The notes beneath the pieces were generated by a model. That model was not told the DNA's origin and did not search any database. It worked only from the letters and a program-made list of their open reading frames with translations. A DNA stretch of 64,000 nucleotides from positions 3,487,001-3,551,000 of the forward strand of contig LT907983.1 in assembly GCA_900230115.1 (NCBI GenBank), read 5' to 3'. Shown in pieces: positions 43,293 through 51,248 of this stretch. Both the position numbers and the translations under genes were made by a program. Origin of the DNA: Spirosomataceae bacterium TFI 002 (lineage in GTDB: Bacteria; Bacteroidota; Bacteroidia; Cytophagales; Spirosomataceae). Position 1 is the first letter of the stretch. The number at the start of each line of letters is the position of its first letter.

Positions 43293-43874
43293 GTGGCTAA
43301 GAAGGAAATAGAAACGTATTGTCCGGCAAACCAATCAGATTGGCGAAAATGGTTAAAGAAAAATCATTCTTCGAGTCAGTCTGTTTGGCTTGTTTTCTTT
43401 AAGGCTTCTTCAAGTACTCCCAATTTAAGTTGGAGTGAGGCAGTTGACCAAGCACTTTGTTACGGTTGGATTGATAGCACTAAGAAAACTTTGGACGATG
43501 AGCGGTATATTCAACTTTTTAGCAAACGAAAAGCTCAAAGCACTTGGTCGAAAATTAATAAAGAGAAAGTGGAGAAACTGACATCTCTTGGCCTAATTGA
43601 AAAAGCAGGTTATGACTCCATAGAAGTTGCAAAGGCTAATGGCCAATGGTCGTTTTTAGACGATGTTCATAATCTTATTATTCCTGAGGATTTGGAGAAA
43701 GAATTGAAAATAAATTCAAACTCATATGACTTTTATCTCGGTCTTAGTGATTCTAAACAAAAACTGATTTTACATTGGGTGGTACTCGCAAAGCGACCTG
43801 AAACTAGAGCTAAAAGAATTCAGGATGTTGTAAGTGCTGCAAGTAAAGGTCTATTGCCCAATCAATTGAGTTGA
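43293..43874 (+). CDS. YdeI/OmpD-associated family protein
   Basis: A 193-residue cytosolic protein of the YdeI (bacteriocin-protection) family: SDWRKWLKKNHSSSQSVWLVF, the conserved LSWSEAVDQALCYGWIDS block, YIQLFSKRKAQSTWSKINKEK, and a C-terminal AKRPETRAKRIQDVV motif. Homologues are linked to antimicrobial-peptide protection in some hosts, but the biochemical role is unknown. The gene starts with GTG at 43293 (no in-frame ATG nearby), closely behind the DUF1761 gene. Confidence 0.9.
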   Translation: MAKKEIETYCPANQSDWRKWLKKNHSSSQSVWLVFFKASSSTPNLSWSEAVDQALCYGWIDSTKKTLDDERYIQLFSKRKAQSTWSKINKEKVEKLTSLGLIEKAGYDSIEVAKANGQWSFLDDVHNLIIPEDLEKELKINSNSYDFYLGLSDSKQKLILHWVVLAKRPETRAKRIQDVVSAASKGLLPNQLS

Positions 43875-43953
43875 TGTCTTTTTGTGATTAGAATTCCTTT
43901 TTTTGAATAAAACCTTAGTCGACTATTTTAGTTTTTTTTTATGATTGTCGTCA

Positions 43954-43976
43954 TTATTTGTATTAAGTCTAAATAA
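43954..43976. promoter_or_regulatory. Operator-like 23-bp element (copy 1)
   Basis: TTATTTG at 43954-43960, eight bases, CTAAATAA at 43969-43976. The outer six bases of each end are a perfect dyad (TTATTT / AAATAA). The same arms and spacing recur upstream of the FecA-like receptor at 44246-44268. It overlaps the expected -33 region of the promoter of the Cys-rich peptide. Confidence 0.55.
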
Positions 43977-43982
43977 CATTTA

Positions 43983-43990
43983 TATATTTG
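43983..43990 (+). promoter_or_regulatory. -7 element of the Cys-rich small protein gene
   Basis: TATATTTG matches TAnnTTTG, 23 bases before the ATG at 44014. A TTG at 43958-43960 lies 22 bases upstream, inside the operator-like element. Confidence 0.6.
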
Positions 43991-44013
43991 TACTCCAATT
44001 ACAAGAGGCACAA

Positions 44014-44166
44014 ATGAATATCCTAATTCAAGAATTTTCTAACTCCCAAGAAAGGCCTGCACCTTTTGATAGTAAACCATGGGACAACGAATGCTGCGTC
44101 CTTAAAAAATGCTGTAAAGCATATAAGAAGAAGGGCAGACACTGCAAAAAGTGCCCTAAGATATAA
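44014..44166 (+). CDS. Small Cys-rich protein next to a FecA-like receptor
   Basis: A 50-residue protein without signal peptide. The first half is acidic/neutral (MNILIQEFSNSQERPAPFDS), the second half strongly basic and cysteine-rich: NECCVLKKCCKAYKKKGRHC, then KKCPKI. Six cysteines in CC-x4-CC-x8-C-x2-C suggest metal binding or a disulfide-rich core. A good promoter and an operator-like element shared with the receptor gene 170 bases downstream support expression and joint control. I recall similar short Cys-rich ORFs beside TonB receptors in Bacteroidetes, but no function. It could be a metal chaperone, a sensor or a peptide precursor; this is open. An ORF extension to 43945 would start upstream of the promoter and was rejected. 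Confidence 0.8.
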   Translation: MNILIQEFSNSQERPAPFDSKPWDNECCVLKKCCKAYKKKGRHCKKCPKI

Positions 44167-44245
44167 TTGCATAATTTCAACATTTTGTTGCCTAAAATAC
44201 TGAGCTTAGTGGCTCTTTATAAGATAGTTATGCTTTTATTTTTTC

Positions 44246-44268
44246 TTATTTGAAATAATTCTAAATAA
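44246..44268. promoter_or_regulatory. Operator-like 23-bp element (copy 2)
   Basis: TTATTTG at 44246-44252, eight bases, CTAAATAA at 44261-44268, identical arms to copy 1 at 43954-43976. It ends 2 bases before the -33 TTG of the FecA-like receptor promoter. Confidence 0.55.
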
Positions 44269-44270
44269 AC

Positions 44271-44301
44271 TTGACATTTCACATTGACAGCCATACATTT
44301 G
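44271..44301 (+). promoter_or_regulatory. Promoter of the FecA-like receptor
   Basis: TTG at 44271-44273, 20-base spacer, TACATTTG at 44294-44301; transcription should start near 44308, 26 bases before the ATG. Confidence 0.7.
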
Positions 44302-44333
44302 TGCCCTATTTATAATTGATTTAAATAACACAA

Positions 44334-46586
44334 ATGAAAATACGCGGATTCGCACTTCTGCTTTTGTCCTCTCTGTTCATCTCTAATGCTAAGGCACAAG
44401 GAATTTCAAATGAGATTAAACTAAGTATCGATACTTTAAGTATTGACCTTAATGAGGTTATTATTTCTGCCAATATGTTTTTTGGAAGTAAGGCTAATAC
44501 CATAAATAGAACTGGTTCGGCTTATTTCTTATCTACAGATGAAATTGCCAAACAAGGCCATACAGATATCACAAGAATGTTAGCCAAGGTTCCGGGCGTT
44601 AACTCTTATGACGAAGATGGTTTTGGGTTAAGACCTAATATCAGTCTCAGAGGTGTATCGGCAGAAAGAAGTGCGAAAATTACAATAATGGAAGATGGAG
44701 TATTGATAGCTCCTGCACCATATAGTGCTCCTGCTGCTTATTATTTCCCTCTGGCTCAAAGAATGACTGCTGTTGAGGTCTTAAAAGGCTCAAGTCAAAT
44801 TGAGTTTGGTCCTTTTACAACTGGAGGAGCTATTAATATGGTTTCTGCAAAAATACCAAACGCTAAAACGACAGGAAGAATCAAGATGAGTTATGGAAGT
44901 TTTGGAAATAGAAACTTAACTGCTCGTTTTGGTCAGCAGCTTGGTCAGCTTTCATATGTAGTCGAAGGATACAATCAAGGTTCAAACGGCTTTAAGGAGT
45001 TGCCTTTTGGTGAAAGAAATACAGGTTTTAATAAAAATGATTTCCTAGCTAAATTAAGGTTTAAAACAAAAGAGAATAGGATTAATCCGCAGTCAATTGA
45101 GCTTAAAGCACAATATTCAGATGAATTATCTAATGAGACTTACCTTGGTTTGATTAATAGCGATTTTGAAGCAAATCCATTTGCAAGATATGCCGCATCG
45201 GCAAATGATAAGATGAAAGCTGAGCATTTTCAATTAATGGCCACCCATACTATTGATTTAGGTAATTCATTTAGAATAACCACTGTAGCTTACAGAAATG
45301 CGTTTTCTAGAAATTGGTACAAGCTCAATGATGTAGTTGCAGATGGCAATAAAGTAGGTATTGCTTCTGTCCTAAATAATCCTGAGTCGAATGAGTTAGC
45401 TATGGGGTACCTAAGAGGTGCAGATTCGCCAGCTAATTCTCTGATTCTGAAAAATAACAACAGAAAATACCTTGCTCAAGGAATACAAACAAAACTGGAT
45501 AAGCACTGGAGTACAAACATCGTTAGCCATGATTTAGAGGTTGGTGCGAGGTTGCATTATGATGAAGAAGATAGGTTTCAATGGGTGGATGGTTACCAAA
45601 TGGCTAACGGAACTCTTAATTTAACCAATCCAGGAGTGCAGGGCACCGATGCCAATCGAATTAGTTTTGCAAATGCTTTTTCGAGCCATATTTTGTACAA
45701 ACTTTCAATTTCACAAAAACTAACAATTGCTCCAGGAGTAAGATACGAAAACATTAAACTTGGTCGTGAGGATTTTGGAAAGTCGGATGTAGAAAGAACG
45801 GGGAATAATCTTCAAACGAAAGAAAATAAGGTTGACCAGTTTATACCGGGTATTGGCTTAAACTATAGACCAAACGAAACTATAGCGTTATTTTCTGGAG
45901 TTCATAAAGGGTTCTCCCCTCCTGGAATTGACGAAGGAAGTCTTCCTGAGTCCAGTATAAACACAGAAATAGGAATTAGATTATCGAAAAAAGGTTTTTA
46001 CGCTGAATTAGTCGGATTTAATAATAATTACAGCAATTTACTTGGTAGTGATTTAGCTGCAAGTGGTGGTTCTGGTTCCTTAACTCTTTTTAATGCAGGT
46101 GCAGTTAGGGTAAACGGAATTGAAGCTTTGGTTAATTATGATTTAAAAATTGGTCAAAATAAAGACATTATTATTCCTTTCGAATTTAGCTATACGCAAA
46201 CGAACTCTAAGTTTTTGAGTGATTTTTCGAGTTCAGAAGAGATTTGGGGAAATGTTACTTATGGTGATCAGCTTCCTTATATCCCAGTTCATCAGTTTTT
46301 TGCTACTGCTGGCTTGGAGATCGATGCGTTTAGTGCTCAGTTAAGTGGAAGGTACAATGGTGCGATTCGAACAGTTGCTGGGTCTGGAGAAATACCAACC
46401 AGTAACCTTGTAAGAGCATACTTTGTCTCAGATTTTGCTTCACAGTATCAACTTAATGACAAATTGCAGCTCAATGTGAATATTAACAATCTATTCAATA
46501 ATCATTACTTAGTTGCTCGAGTTCCTTCTGGTTTAAGACCAGGTTTGCCTTTCAGTATGATGGCAGGTTTTGAATTTAAGTTTTAA
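44334..46586 (+). CDS. TonB-dependent receptor, FecA-like (ferric siderophore/citrate type)
   Basis: A 750-residue outer-membrane receptor. Signal peptide (FALLLLSSLFISNAKAQ); plug domain (about 45-180) with GSAYFLSTDEIAKQGHTDI, KVPGVNSYDEDGFGLRPNISLRG, ITIMEDGVLIAPAPYSAP, EVLKGSSQIEFGP and TTGGAINMVS; then the 22-strand barrel ending in aromatic FEFKF. The PAPY and YFPL motifs of the plug are those of FecA-type receptors, so ferric citrate or a similar chelate is the likely substrate. It lacks a carboxypeptidase-like N-terminal extension and a FecR-type signalling domain. Shares an operator-like element with the Cys-rich peptide upstream; no SusD partner. Confidence 0.93.
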   Translation: MKIRGFALLLLSSLFISNAKAQGISNEIKLSIDTLSIDLNEVIISANMFFGSKANTINRTGSAYFLSTDEIAKQGHTDITRMLAKVPGVNSYDEDGFGLRPNISLRGVSAERSAKITIMEDGVLIAPAPYSAPAAYYFPLAQRMTAVEVLKGSSQIEFGPFTTGGAINMVSAKIPNAKTTGRIKMSYGSFGNRNLTARFGQQLGQLSYVVEGYNQGSNGFKELPFGERNTGFNKNDFLAKLRFKTKENRINPQSIELKAQYSDELSNETYLGLINSDFEANPFARYAASANDKMKAEHFQLMATHTIDLGNSFRITTVAYRNAFSRNWYKLNDVVADGNKVGIASVLNNPESNELAMGYLRGADSPANSLILKNNNRKYLAQGIQTKLDKHWSTNIVSHDLEVGARLHYDEEDRFQWVDGYQMANGTLNLTNPGVQGTDANRISFANAFSSHILYKLSISQKLTIAPGVRYENIKLGREDFGKSDVERTGNNLQTKENKVDQFIPGIGLNYRPNETIALFSGVHKGFSPPGIDEGSLPESSINTEIGIRLSKKGFYAELVGFNNNYSNLLGSDLAASGGSGSLTLFNAGAVRVNGIEALVNYDLKIGQNKDIIIPFEFSYTQTNSKFLSDFSSSEEIWGNVTYGDQLPYIPVHQFFATAGLEIDAFSAQLSGRYNGAIRTVAGSGEIPTSNLVRAYFVSDFASQYQLNDKLQLNVNINNLFNNHYLVARVPSGLRPGLPFSMMAGFEFKF

Positions 46587-46606
46587 GGGTTTCAAGGAGT
46601 ACATCT

Positions 46607-46649
46607 TGTCTCGTCCTAAAAAAGTGTAACGCTTATTTAGGACGAGACA
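46607..46649. repeat. 43-bp near-perfect hairpin (18-bp arms) behind the receptor gene
   Basis: The left arm 46607-46624 (TGTCTCGTCCTAAAAAAG) and right arm 46632-46649 are reverse complements with one mismatch, loop TGTAACG. It lies 20 bases after the receptor stop. There is no T-run after it, so it is not a standard intrinsic terminator. The TGTC...GACA ends look like joined terminal inverted repeats of an insertion sequence, or a small MITE-like element. No coding sequence is left between the arms. Confidence 0.75.
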
Positions 46650-46831
46650 CCATTAAGATTATTTCGATATGCACTTAGCCTCAAGATACCTTTTATAGTA
46701 TGTTTAGATACAGCCAGTTTTGAGATAATTTCAATTCATTAAAGGTTTTGAGCAAAGGGCTTAACTTCTTAAATAGAAATACCTTATTTTAGAGAACTTA
46801 TATTTTAAGAACCACAGGCTAAGTTTGTTAA

Positions 46832-47713
46832 ATGCTAAGATCCTCGCTGCTCACTATTTTTGTTTCTATTATTTCCCTGAATGCCTTTTGTCAAGAAAGT
46901 AGAAATGAATTTTTTACTTTTCTTAATATGATGGATGGTGACAGCATAAGTAATACACTTGAGCATAAGATTACCTACATACAGTCTGTTGGATATGATG
47001 GTGTAGGGATCAATCTTCAGGACTCTTTTGAGGAGGTAAATGAAATTCTAAATGATTATGATTTTAGAAGCTCCATTGCTTATATGAAAGTTGACATGGA
47101 TGCTAAGGATTTAGATGTTTCGCTAAAAGACTACTTTAAGGCTTTAAAAGGCTCCAAAGCAATTGTAACACCTTCTTTTTTTAGTTCAAGTGGTAAATAC
47201 TCGGAAGTAAGTGATGAAGGAGATAATAGGGTGAGGGAATTGACTATTGCAATTGCACAACTTGCCCGAAAAGGAAACCTTCATGTCGCGATTTATCCTC
47301 AATACGGCTATTATGTGCAAAGTCATAATCATGCTTCTAGGTTAGCTAGAGAGATAGCAAAGCTGAATATTGGGTATTGCTTCAACCTAAGTCAATGGTT
47401 AGCCTTTGAAGGCTTAGAAGAGCGTAATCATTTAATGTCGGAGTTGTTGGAATCTATATCTAAACTCAAAGTAGTTACCATTAATGGAGCTAATAAAGTG
47501 ATTACAAAGAAGTCGAATCCTTGGAAAGACTATATTCTCCCATTGGGAGATGGGTCTTATGATACCTTTGAATTGTTGGATTACCTAATCAATAAGCTAG
47601 GTTATAGTGGACCTATTGGAATTCAATGTGAGGGTCTTACTGGAGACAAAATGCAATTGGCAGAAGACACCATGCTTGTTTGGAAATCGTATCTATCACA
47701 AATGAGGTATTAA
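46832..47713 (+). CDS. Exported sugar-phosphate isomerase/epimerase-like TIM barrel (xylose isomerase-like)
   Basis: A 293-residue protein with a signal peptide (LLTIFVSIISLNAFCQ). The rest shows the AP endonuclease-2 / xylose isomerase-like barrel pattern: KITYIQSVGYDGVGINL, FRSSIAYMKVDMDAKD, KAIVTPSFF, LHVAIYPQYGYYVQSH, IGYCFNLSQWLAFEG, KVVTINGANK, and a final GPIGIQCEG. The metal-binding Glu/His set is only partly recognisable. Such secreted isomerase-like proteins are common in Bacteroidetes; substrate unknown. Its end overlaps the convergent NRDE gene by 4 bases. Confidence 0.8.
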   Translation: MLRSSLLTIFVSIISLNAFCQESRNEFFTFLNMMDGDSISNTLEHKITYIQSVGYDGVGINLQDSFEEVNEILNDYDFRSSIAYMKVDMDAKDLDVSLKDYFKALKGSKAIVTPSFFSSSGKYSEVSDEGDNRVRELTIAIAQLARKGNLHVAIYPQYGYYVQSHNHASRLAREIAKLNIGYCFNLSQWLAFEGLEERNHLMSELLESISKLKVVTINGANKVITKKSNPWKDYILPLGDGSYDTFELLDYLINKLGYSGPIGIQCEGLTGDKMQLAEDTMLVWKSYLSQMRY

Positions 47714-48378
47714 ACTGGGAGGTAAGTCATCTCTTTGTTCCCATTGTGACTGATTATTTGAGAAATACCCAAAGTTTTCACCACCTCTCCACGATTCATT
47801 TTAAGTGAATTGGAATCATCACCGTCGCCACCATTTTTATGAAAATCAAGAGCAGTTTCTTTAGTGGGGAATGGGTTTTGATTTAGAAACTCTAGAAACC
47901 AATCTTCTCTTTTTTGAATAATTGCTGGTGTGTATAGTGTCACAGATGACCAAATTTTTGGTTGTGAACTATCGAACTCTTTGAAAGTCTTTCCGTCTTC
48001 ATCCCACCTTATTTCTGAAATCGTCTTTCCTGTTGTTACCAATGTAAATGGCTCTATTCCTTCAAATTCAAACTTTTCATAAAACTCAATTGGAGTTTCG
48101 AATTGGAAAAAATCTAGTACAACCAATCCTCTACTTTGACGATATGGTGGCTTATGAGTATGGATGGTATGGCCTCCATTGAGTAAAACTACACTTTTCT
48201 CGTTGTTGTGAGCGATCCATGTACCACCTCCAAGTGGATCTTTTGGAAATGTGATTGCTTGCTCATTTATGAGGTATTGTGCTGGACTAAGAGCTGAAGG
48301 CCTTGTCGGGCTTTCGTCTCTGTTGTTGGTCAGTAAGTAATTGTCATTCCCGGTAGGGATGTAGGTAAGTACACACAT
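47710..48378 (-). CDS. NRDE/TANGO2 family protein
   Basis: A 222-residue cytosolic protein beginning MCVLTYIPTGNDNYLLTNNRDESPTRPSA. A cysteine right after the start methionine and the NNRDE block are the hallmarks of the NRDE family (TANGO2 homologues), suggesting an N-terminal nucleophile hydrolase fold. Later blocks: DPLGGGTWIAHNNEKSVVLLNGG and PFTLVTTGKTISEIRWD. Role in bacteria unknown. First in a run with the DinB gene upstream, 4 bases away. Confidence 0.92.
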   Translation of the reverse strand: MCVLTYIPTGNDNYLLTNNRDESPTRPSALSPAQYLINEQAITFPKDPLGGGTWIAHNNEKSVVLLNGGHTIHTHKPPYRQSRGLVVLDFFQFETPIEFYEKFEFEGIEPFTLVTTGKTISEIRWDEDGKTFKEFDSSQPKIWSSVTLYTPAIIQKREDWFLEFLNQNPFPTKETALDFHKNGGDGDDSNSLKMNRGEVVKTLGISQIISHNGNKEMTYLPV

Positions 48379-48382
48379 AGAC

Positions 48383-48880
48383 TTACTTCTGCTGCTTATT
48401 TTTGTAAATGATTGTTGATTCTGCTACTCCAAAGTTTTCACATAGTTTCACTTTTGGGAAAGAAGTAGAAATACCAATTTTAATAAGAGCAAAATGATGA
48501 ATTGTATGCTCCGAAAGGTAAACCAGTTCCCTTGAGAAGTTACTTGGAATGATAGCGGTATCTGTACCCAAGCAAGTTTCGAGGCCAATATTGGTATTCA
48601 TGTCAATACTTTCCAGTTTTGAAAGTATTGTTTGTGTTACAACAGTAGCATATGATTTGTCATTCTCAATACTTAGGTCCCTTTTGCGGTTGTCGTAATT
48701 GACAATTCCAGTAGATTGAGCTTCCAGTAAGCAAAGGTAAAACTCCAAAATATGCCTAAAGTGTTGACCTAGGCTGTTATCATGAAGAACAGTAAGTTTT
48801 TTATTATAAGAGTTTTCATCGACGCTATTTATTGCTTCGATAATCTGCTTTACAACTTGGGTATGGTAAGAGTTATTCAT
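48383..48880 (-). CDS. DinB-like four-helix protein
   Basis: A 165-residue protein with the DinB-type metal histidines: LGQHFRHILEFYLCLL (first helix) and LSEHTIHHFALIKIG (third helix). These proteins carry a metal in a four-helix bundle and act as thiol-transferases or unknown enzymes. The gene sits 4 bases upstream of the NRDE gene and 2 bases downstream of the barrel gene at 48883, forming an operon-like series. Substrate unknown. Confidence 0.85.
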   Translation of the reverse strand: MNNSYHTQVVKQIIEAINSVDENSYNKKLTVLHDNSLGQHFRHILEFYLCLLEAQSTGIVNYDNRKRDLSIENDKSYATVVTQTILSKLESIDMNTNIGLETCLGTDTAIIPSNFSRELVYLSEHTIHHFALIKIGISTSFPKVKLCENFGVAESTIIYKNKQQK

Positions 48881-48882
48881 TC

Positions 48883-49578
48883 TTAAAATCGGTGAGTATA
48901 GCCAATCATTGGCATTAATGTTTTTAATCTGAAACGGTCGTTGTCGTAAGTAAGCTTTTGATCGGCTTTGTATTCTATAAATTGAAAACTAAGACCGATT
49001 CTAAGCCCTGACTTATCCGAAAGCCAATACCGAGCAAAAAGTTCGGAATTGAGGCTTCCAATATCGCTATCACTTACCAAAAGTAAGTTAAAAGCTGTTG
49101 GTTTTAAGTTTTGGGTAGTTTGATCCAAACTAGGCTCTTGAGATGCCGAAAATAACCCTTTTTGGGCAGCACCAACAGTAAACCCAAATGCATCAATATT
49201 AAAACCAAGGTCAAGCTTCTTGATCGAATATTCAAGAATTATCGTAGAATTTAGACTTACAATCCCGGTATTTTGTACTGACAAGGTATCTAGTTTGTCT
49301 AGTTTGTACTCGGTGAAAAAACCAATGATACTTGGCTTACCAGATGTTAGTTTATAAGGAGCGGTAATCAAATCATTCTCATTGCTGAAAAAAGCATTTG
49401 CTCTAACGCCCCAGCCAATTTTCAAATTCTTTTTTTGCCCAATTCCATATACTTTTTGAAATGAAAGGGAAGGGGAGAAGCCATTCCGAGCTGCCACAGC
49501 AAAATCTAGTCTTTGCCCAAAACTTGTGCTAAGGCCGACTATGAGGAGGAAACCAAATGTTTTTATCAATTGCTGCAT
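48883..49578 (-). CDS. Exported beta-barrel-like protein, paralogue of the 51677 gene
   Basis: A 231-residue protein with a signal peptide (FGFLLIVGLSTSFGQ) and a strand-rich mature part (LDFAVAARNGFSPSLSF; KIGWGVRANAFFS; LDLGFNIDAFGFTVG; GLRIGLSFQF; PMIGYTHRF). It shares GFNIDA-GF, GSLNS and NDRFR blocks with the product of 51677-52336, so the two are paralogues. Probably outer membrane. Its start overlaps the upstream metallopeptidase gene by 13 bases. Confidence 0.8.
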   Translation of the reverse strand: MQQLIKTFGFLLIVGLSTSFGQRLDFAVAARNGFSPSLSFQKVYGIGQKKNLKIGWGVRANAFFSNENDLITAPYKLTSGKPSIIGFFTEYKLDKLDTLSVQNTGIVSLNSTIILEYSIKKLDLGFNIDAFGFTVGAAQKGLFSASQEPSLDQTTQNLKPTAFNLLLVSDSDIGSLNSELFARYWLSDKSGLRIGLSFQFIEYKADQKLTYDNDRFRLKTLMPMIGYTHRF

Positions 49579-50216
49579 GGTGTTTTTGTATGATTATAAA
49601 TATTATTCATTTGGTTAATGTATTTACAAATGGTTTCTGGTCGCATGTATCGTTCTCTTGTACTATCAGTGTTGAAAGTGTTTTTGCCTTCCCATTGCTC
49701 AATATCGAGGCTTTCTTTAACATCTGTGCTCCAAGCATATAGGTAATTCCCCATTCCTTGCTTGATACATATAAGGTCTGTGTTGTATTCAAAAGCGTCC
49801 ATTTTCTTTGAACTTACATGACTGAAAAACACCTTGATAAGGTAGGATTTCTTGCTTGTTTGGAAATCATGAACGTGACTCAACTCGTGGGCCAAAACAC
49901 CAATTCTACCGTCTATACTTAAGTTGTCGTATAATATAGGAGTGAATCTTTCAATGGTTTTAGAACTGATATTTATCCTGTAAGTCCAGTTCTCTTTTTT
50001 CTTAAAAAGATTCCAAATACTAGGTGTGGTGGTTAGTGGTATCAGTTGTTTCTTTTTCTTAATTCTAATATTTTGACTTGGAATTTTATTAAAATATTGA
50101 ATGCAAAATTGATAATCATCCATTACCGTACTGTCTACTTTTGAGTAGTTTTTTTCTTGCGAAAAAGAACTGATATGGGAAAAAGTAATGATCACGATGA
50201 TAAACGATTTAAACAT
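49566..50216 (-). CDS. Exported HExxH metallopeptidase-like protein
   Basis: A 216-residue protein with a signal peptide (FIIVIITFSHISSFSQ). A zinc site HELSH lies at residues 110-114 within GVLAHELSHVHD, followed by an acidic segment DAFEYNTDLICIKQG that could supply the third ligand (E in FEYN). The family is not recognised. It overlaps the start of the downstream barrel gene by 13 bases. The C-terminus contains a cysteine pair too sparse to judge. Confidence 0.78.
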   Translation of the reverse strand: MFKSFIIVIITFSHISSFSQEKNYSKVDSTVMDDYQFCIQYFNKIPSQNIRIKKKKQLIPLTTTPSIWNLFKKKENWTYRINISSKTIERFTPILYDNLSIDGRIGVLAHELSHVHDFQTSKKSYLIKVFFSHVSSKKMDAFEYNTDLICIKQGMGNYLYAWSTDVKESLDIEQWEGKNTFNTDSTRERYMRPETICKYINQMNNIYNHTKTPCSN

Positions 50217-50242
50217 ATACGTATGCTAGCTTGGCTTGGTTG

Positions 50243-51238
50243 CTAAGGTTTAAATTTATTTACGATAGTGCTCCATACTGTGCTTACAGGTAGGGGTTTA
50301 ATGCCATTTTTAATATTGAAAGCTGCGATTTGTGCCATTCTATTCCAATGCCAATACACATCTTTGTAAGCACTGAGAAGTTTATAATTTGGGTCAAAAA
50401 TATGCCCAGGGTCGCCATTTACGCCATTTAGCTCCATCACTTTTATTCCTTTACCCAATTGCAGACTAGAAAGAGACTCCACTTTAAGGTCAAATCTGCC
50501 GTAAAAGAATCCTTTTACATTTTTCATTAAATCATCAAATACCTGTTCTAGCTCTGGTGTGGTAATGCTTCTTTGGTCAACAAACTTTGTTCCTCTGCAA
50601 TGGTTTCCAATGGGTTCTAATACCCTTACTTCGCCTTCCATTAAGATAAGAGAACGTACTGCTAAGTTCGTGCTTTTGAGTTGAAACCTGTAGCGGTCGT
50701 TTTGCTCCATCAATTGTTCTATGGTAGAAACTCCATCACCTATTACTGTCATGAACTCTTTGCTCGTAATTGACGAAATTTTACCTTTAGCCTCATTGGG
50801 CATGCGTGAATAAAAAACGGCAAGCTCAATTGGTGATTCTATGAATTCTTGTAGTACGTAGTCTTCGTCTATGCCAGCATGGTACCTTTTCAAATCCTCA
50901 AGAGATAACAATTTCTCAATTCCTCTGCCTCGCTGACCACTGTTTGGTTTAGCAACGACTGGAAAGGTAAGCTCAGGAAAAGTAGTTTGGCCTTTTGAGA
51001 TCAGTTTTGAAAAAGGTACCACTTCTTTGGGTAAAAGATTTAGAACTTGCATTTTGTTTTCGTTGAGAAAACCACCTGCAGAGCAAGCAGGATTTACTGC
51101 TGTGAAAAAAGTGATAGATCGGGCTTTCACAGCCAAGTACAACCAAACCGGAATAATAGGACCATAGAATGCCATCCAGTTCCAATATTCAAATTTTGTT
51201 AGCTTAATCCACCATAATGGGGTGACCCTTTTTGTCAT
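50243..51238 (-). CDS. ATP-grasp domain protein
   Basis: A 331-residue cytosolic protein without membrane helices beyond a hydrophobic patch near the N-terminus (IIPVWLYLAVKA). Central ATP-grasp blocks are visible: FPVVAKPNSGQRGRGIEKL, YVLQEFIESPIELAVFYSR, and the metal-binding strands FYGRFDLKVES and IKVMELNGVNGDPGHIF. These proteins ligate a carboxylate to an amine or thiol; D-Ala-D-Ala ligase and glutathione synthetase-like enzymes share the fold. The substrate is unknown. It is upstream of the metallopeptidase and downstream of the YHS gene on the same strand. Confidence 0.87.
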   Translation of the reverse strand: MTKRVTPLWWIKLTKFEYWNWMAFYGPIIPVWLYLAVKARSITFFTAVNPACSAGGFLNENKMQVLNLLPKEVVPFSKLISKGQTTFPELTFPVVAKPNSGQRGRGIEKLLSLEDLKRYHAGIDEDYVLQEFIESPIELAVFYSRMPNEAKGKISSITSKEFMTVIGDGVSTIEQLMEQNDRYRFQLKSTNLAVRSLILMEGEVRVLEPIGNHCRGTKFVDQRSITTPELEQVFDDLMKNVKGFFYGRFDLKVESLSSLQLGKGIKVMELNGVNGDPGHIFDPNYKLLSAYKDVYWHWNRMAQIAAFNIKNGIKPLPVSTVWSTIVNKFKP

Positions 51239-51248
51239 TTGAGGGGTG

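Noticed and set aside
44014-44166. Methanobactin-like chalkophore precursor
   Set aside because: No modification enzymes of that pathway are adjacent and the leader/core layout does not match; kept only as an open possibility for a metal-binding peptide.
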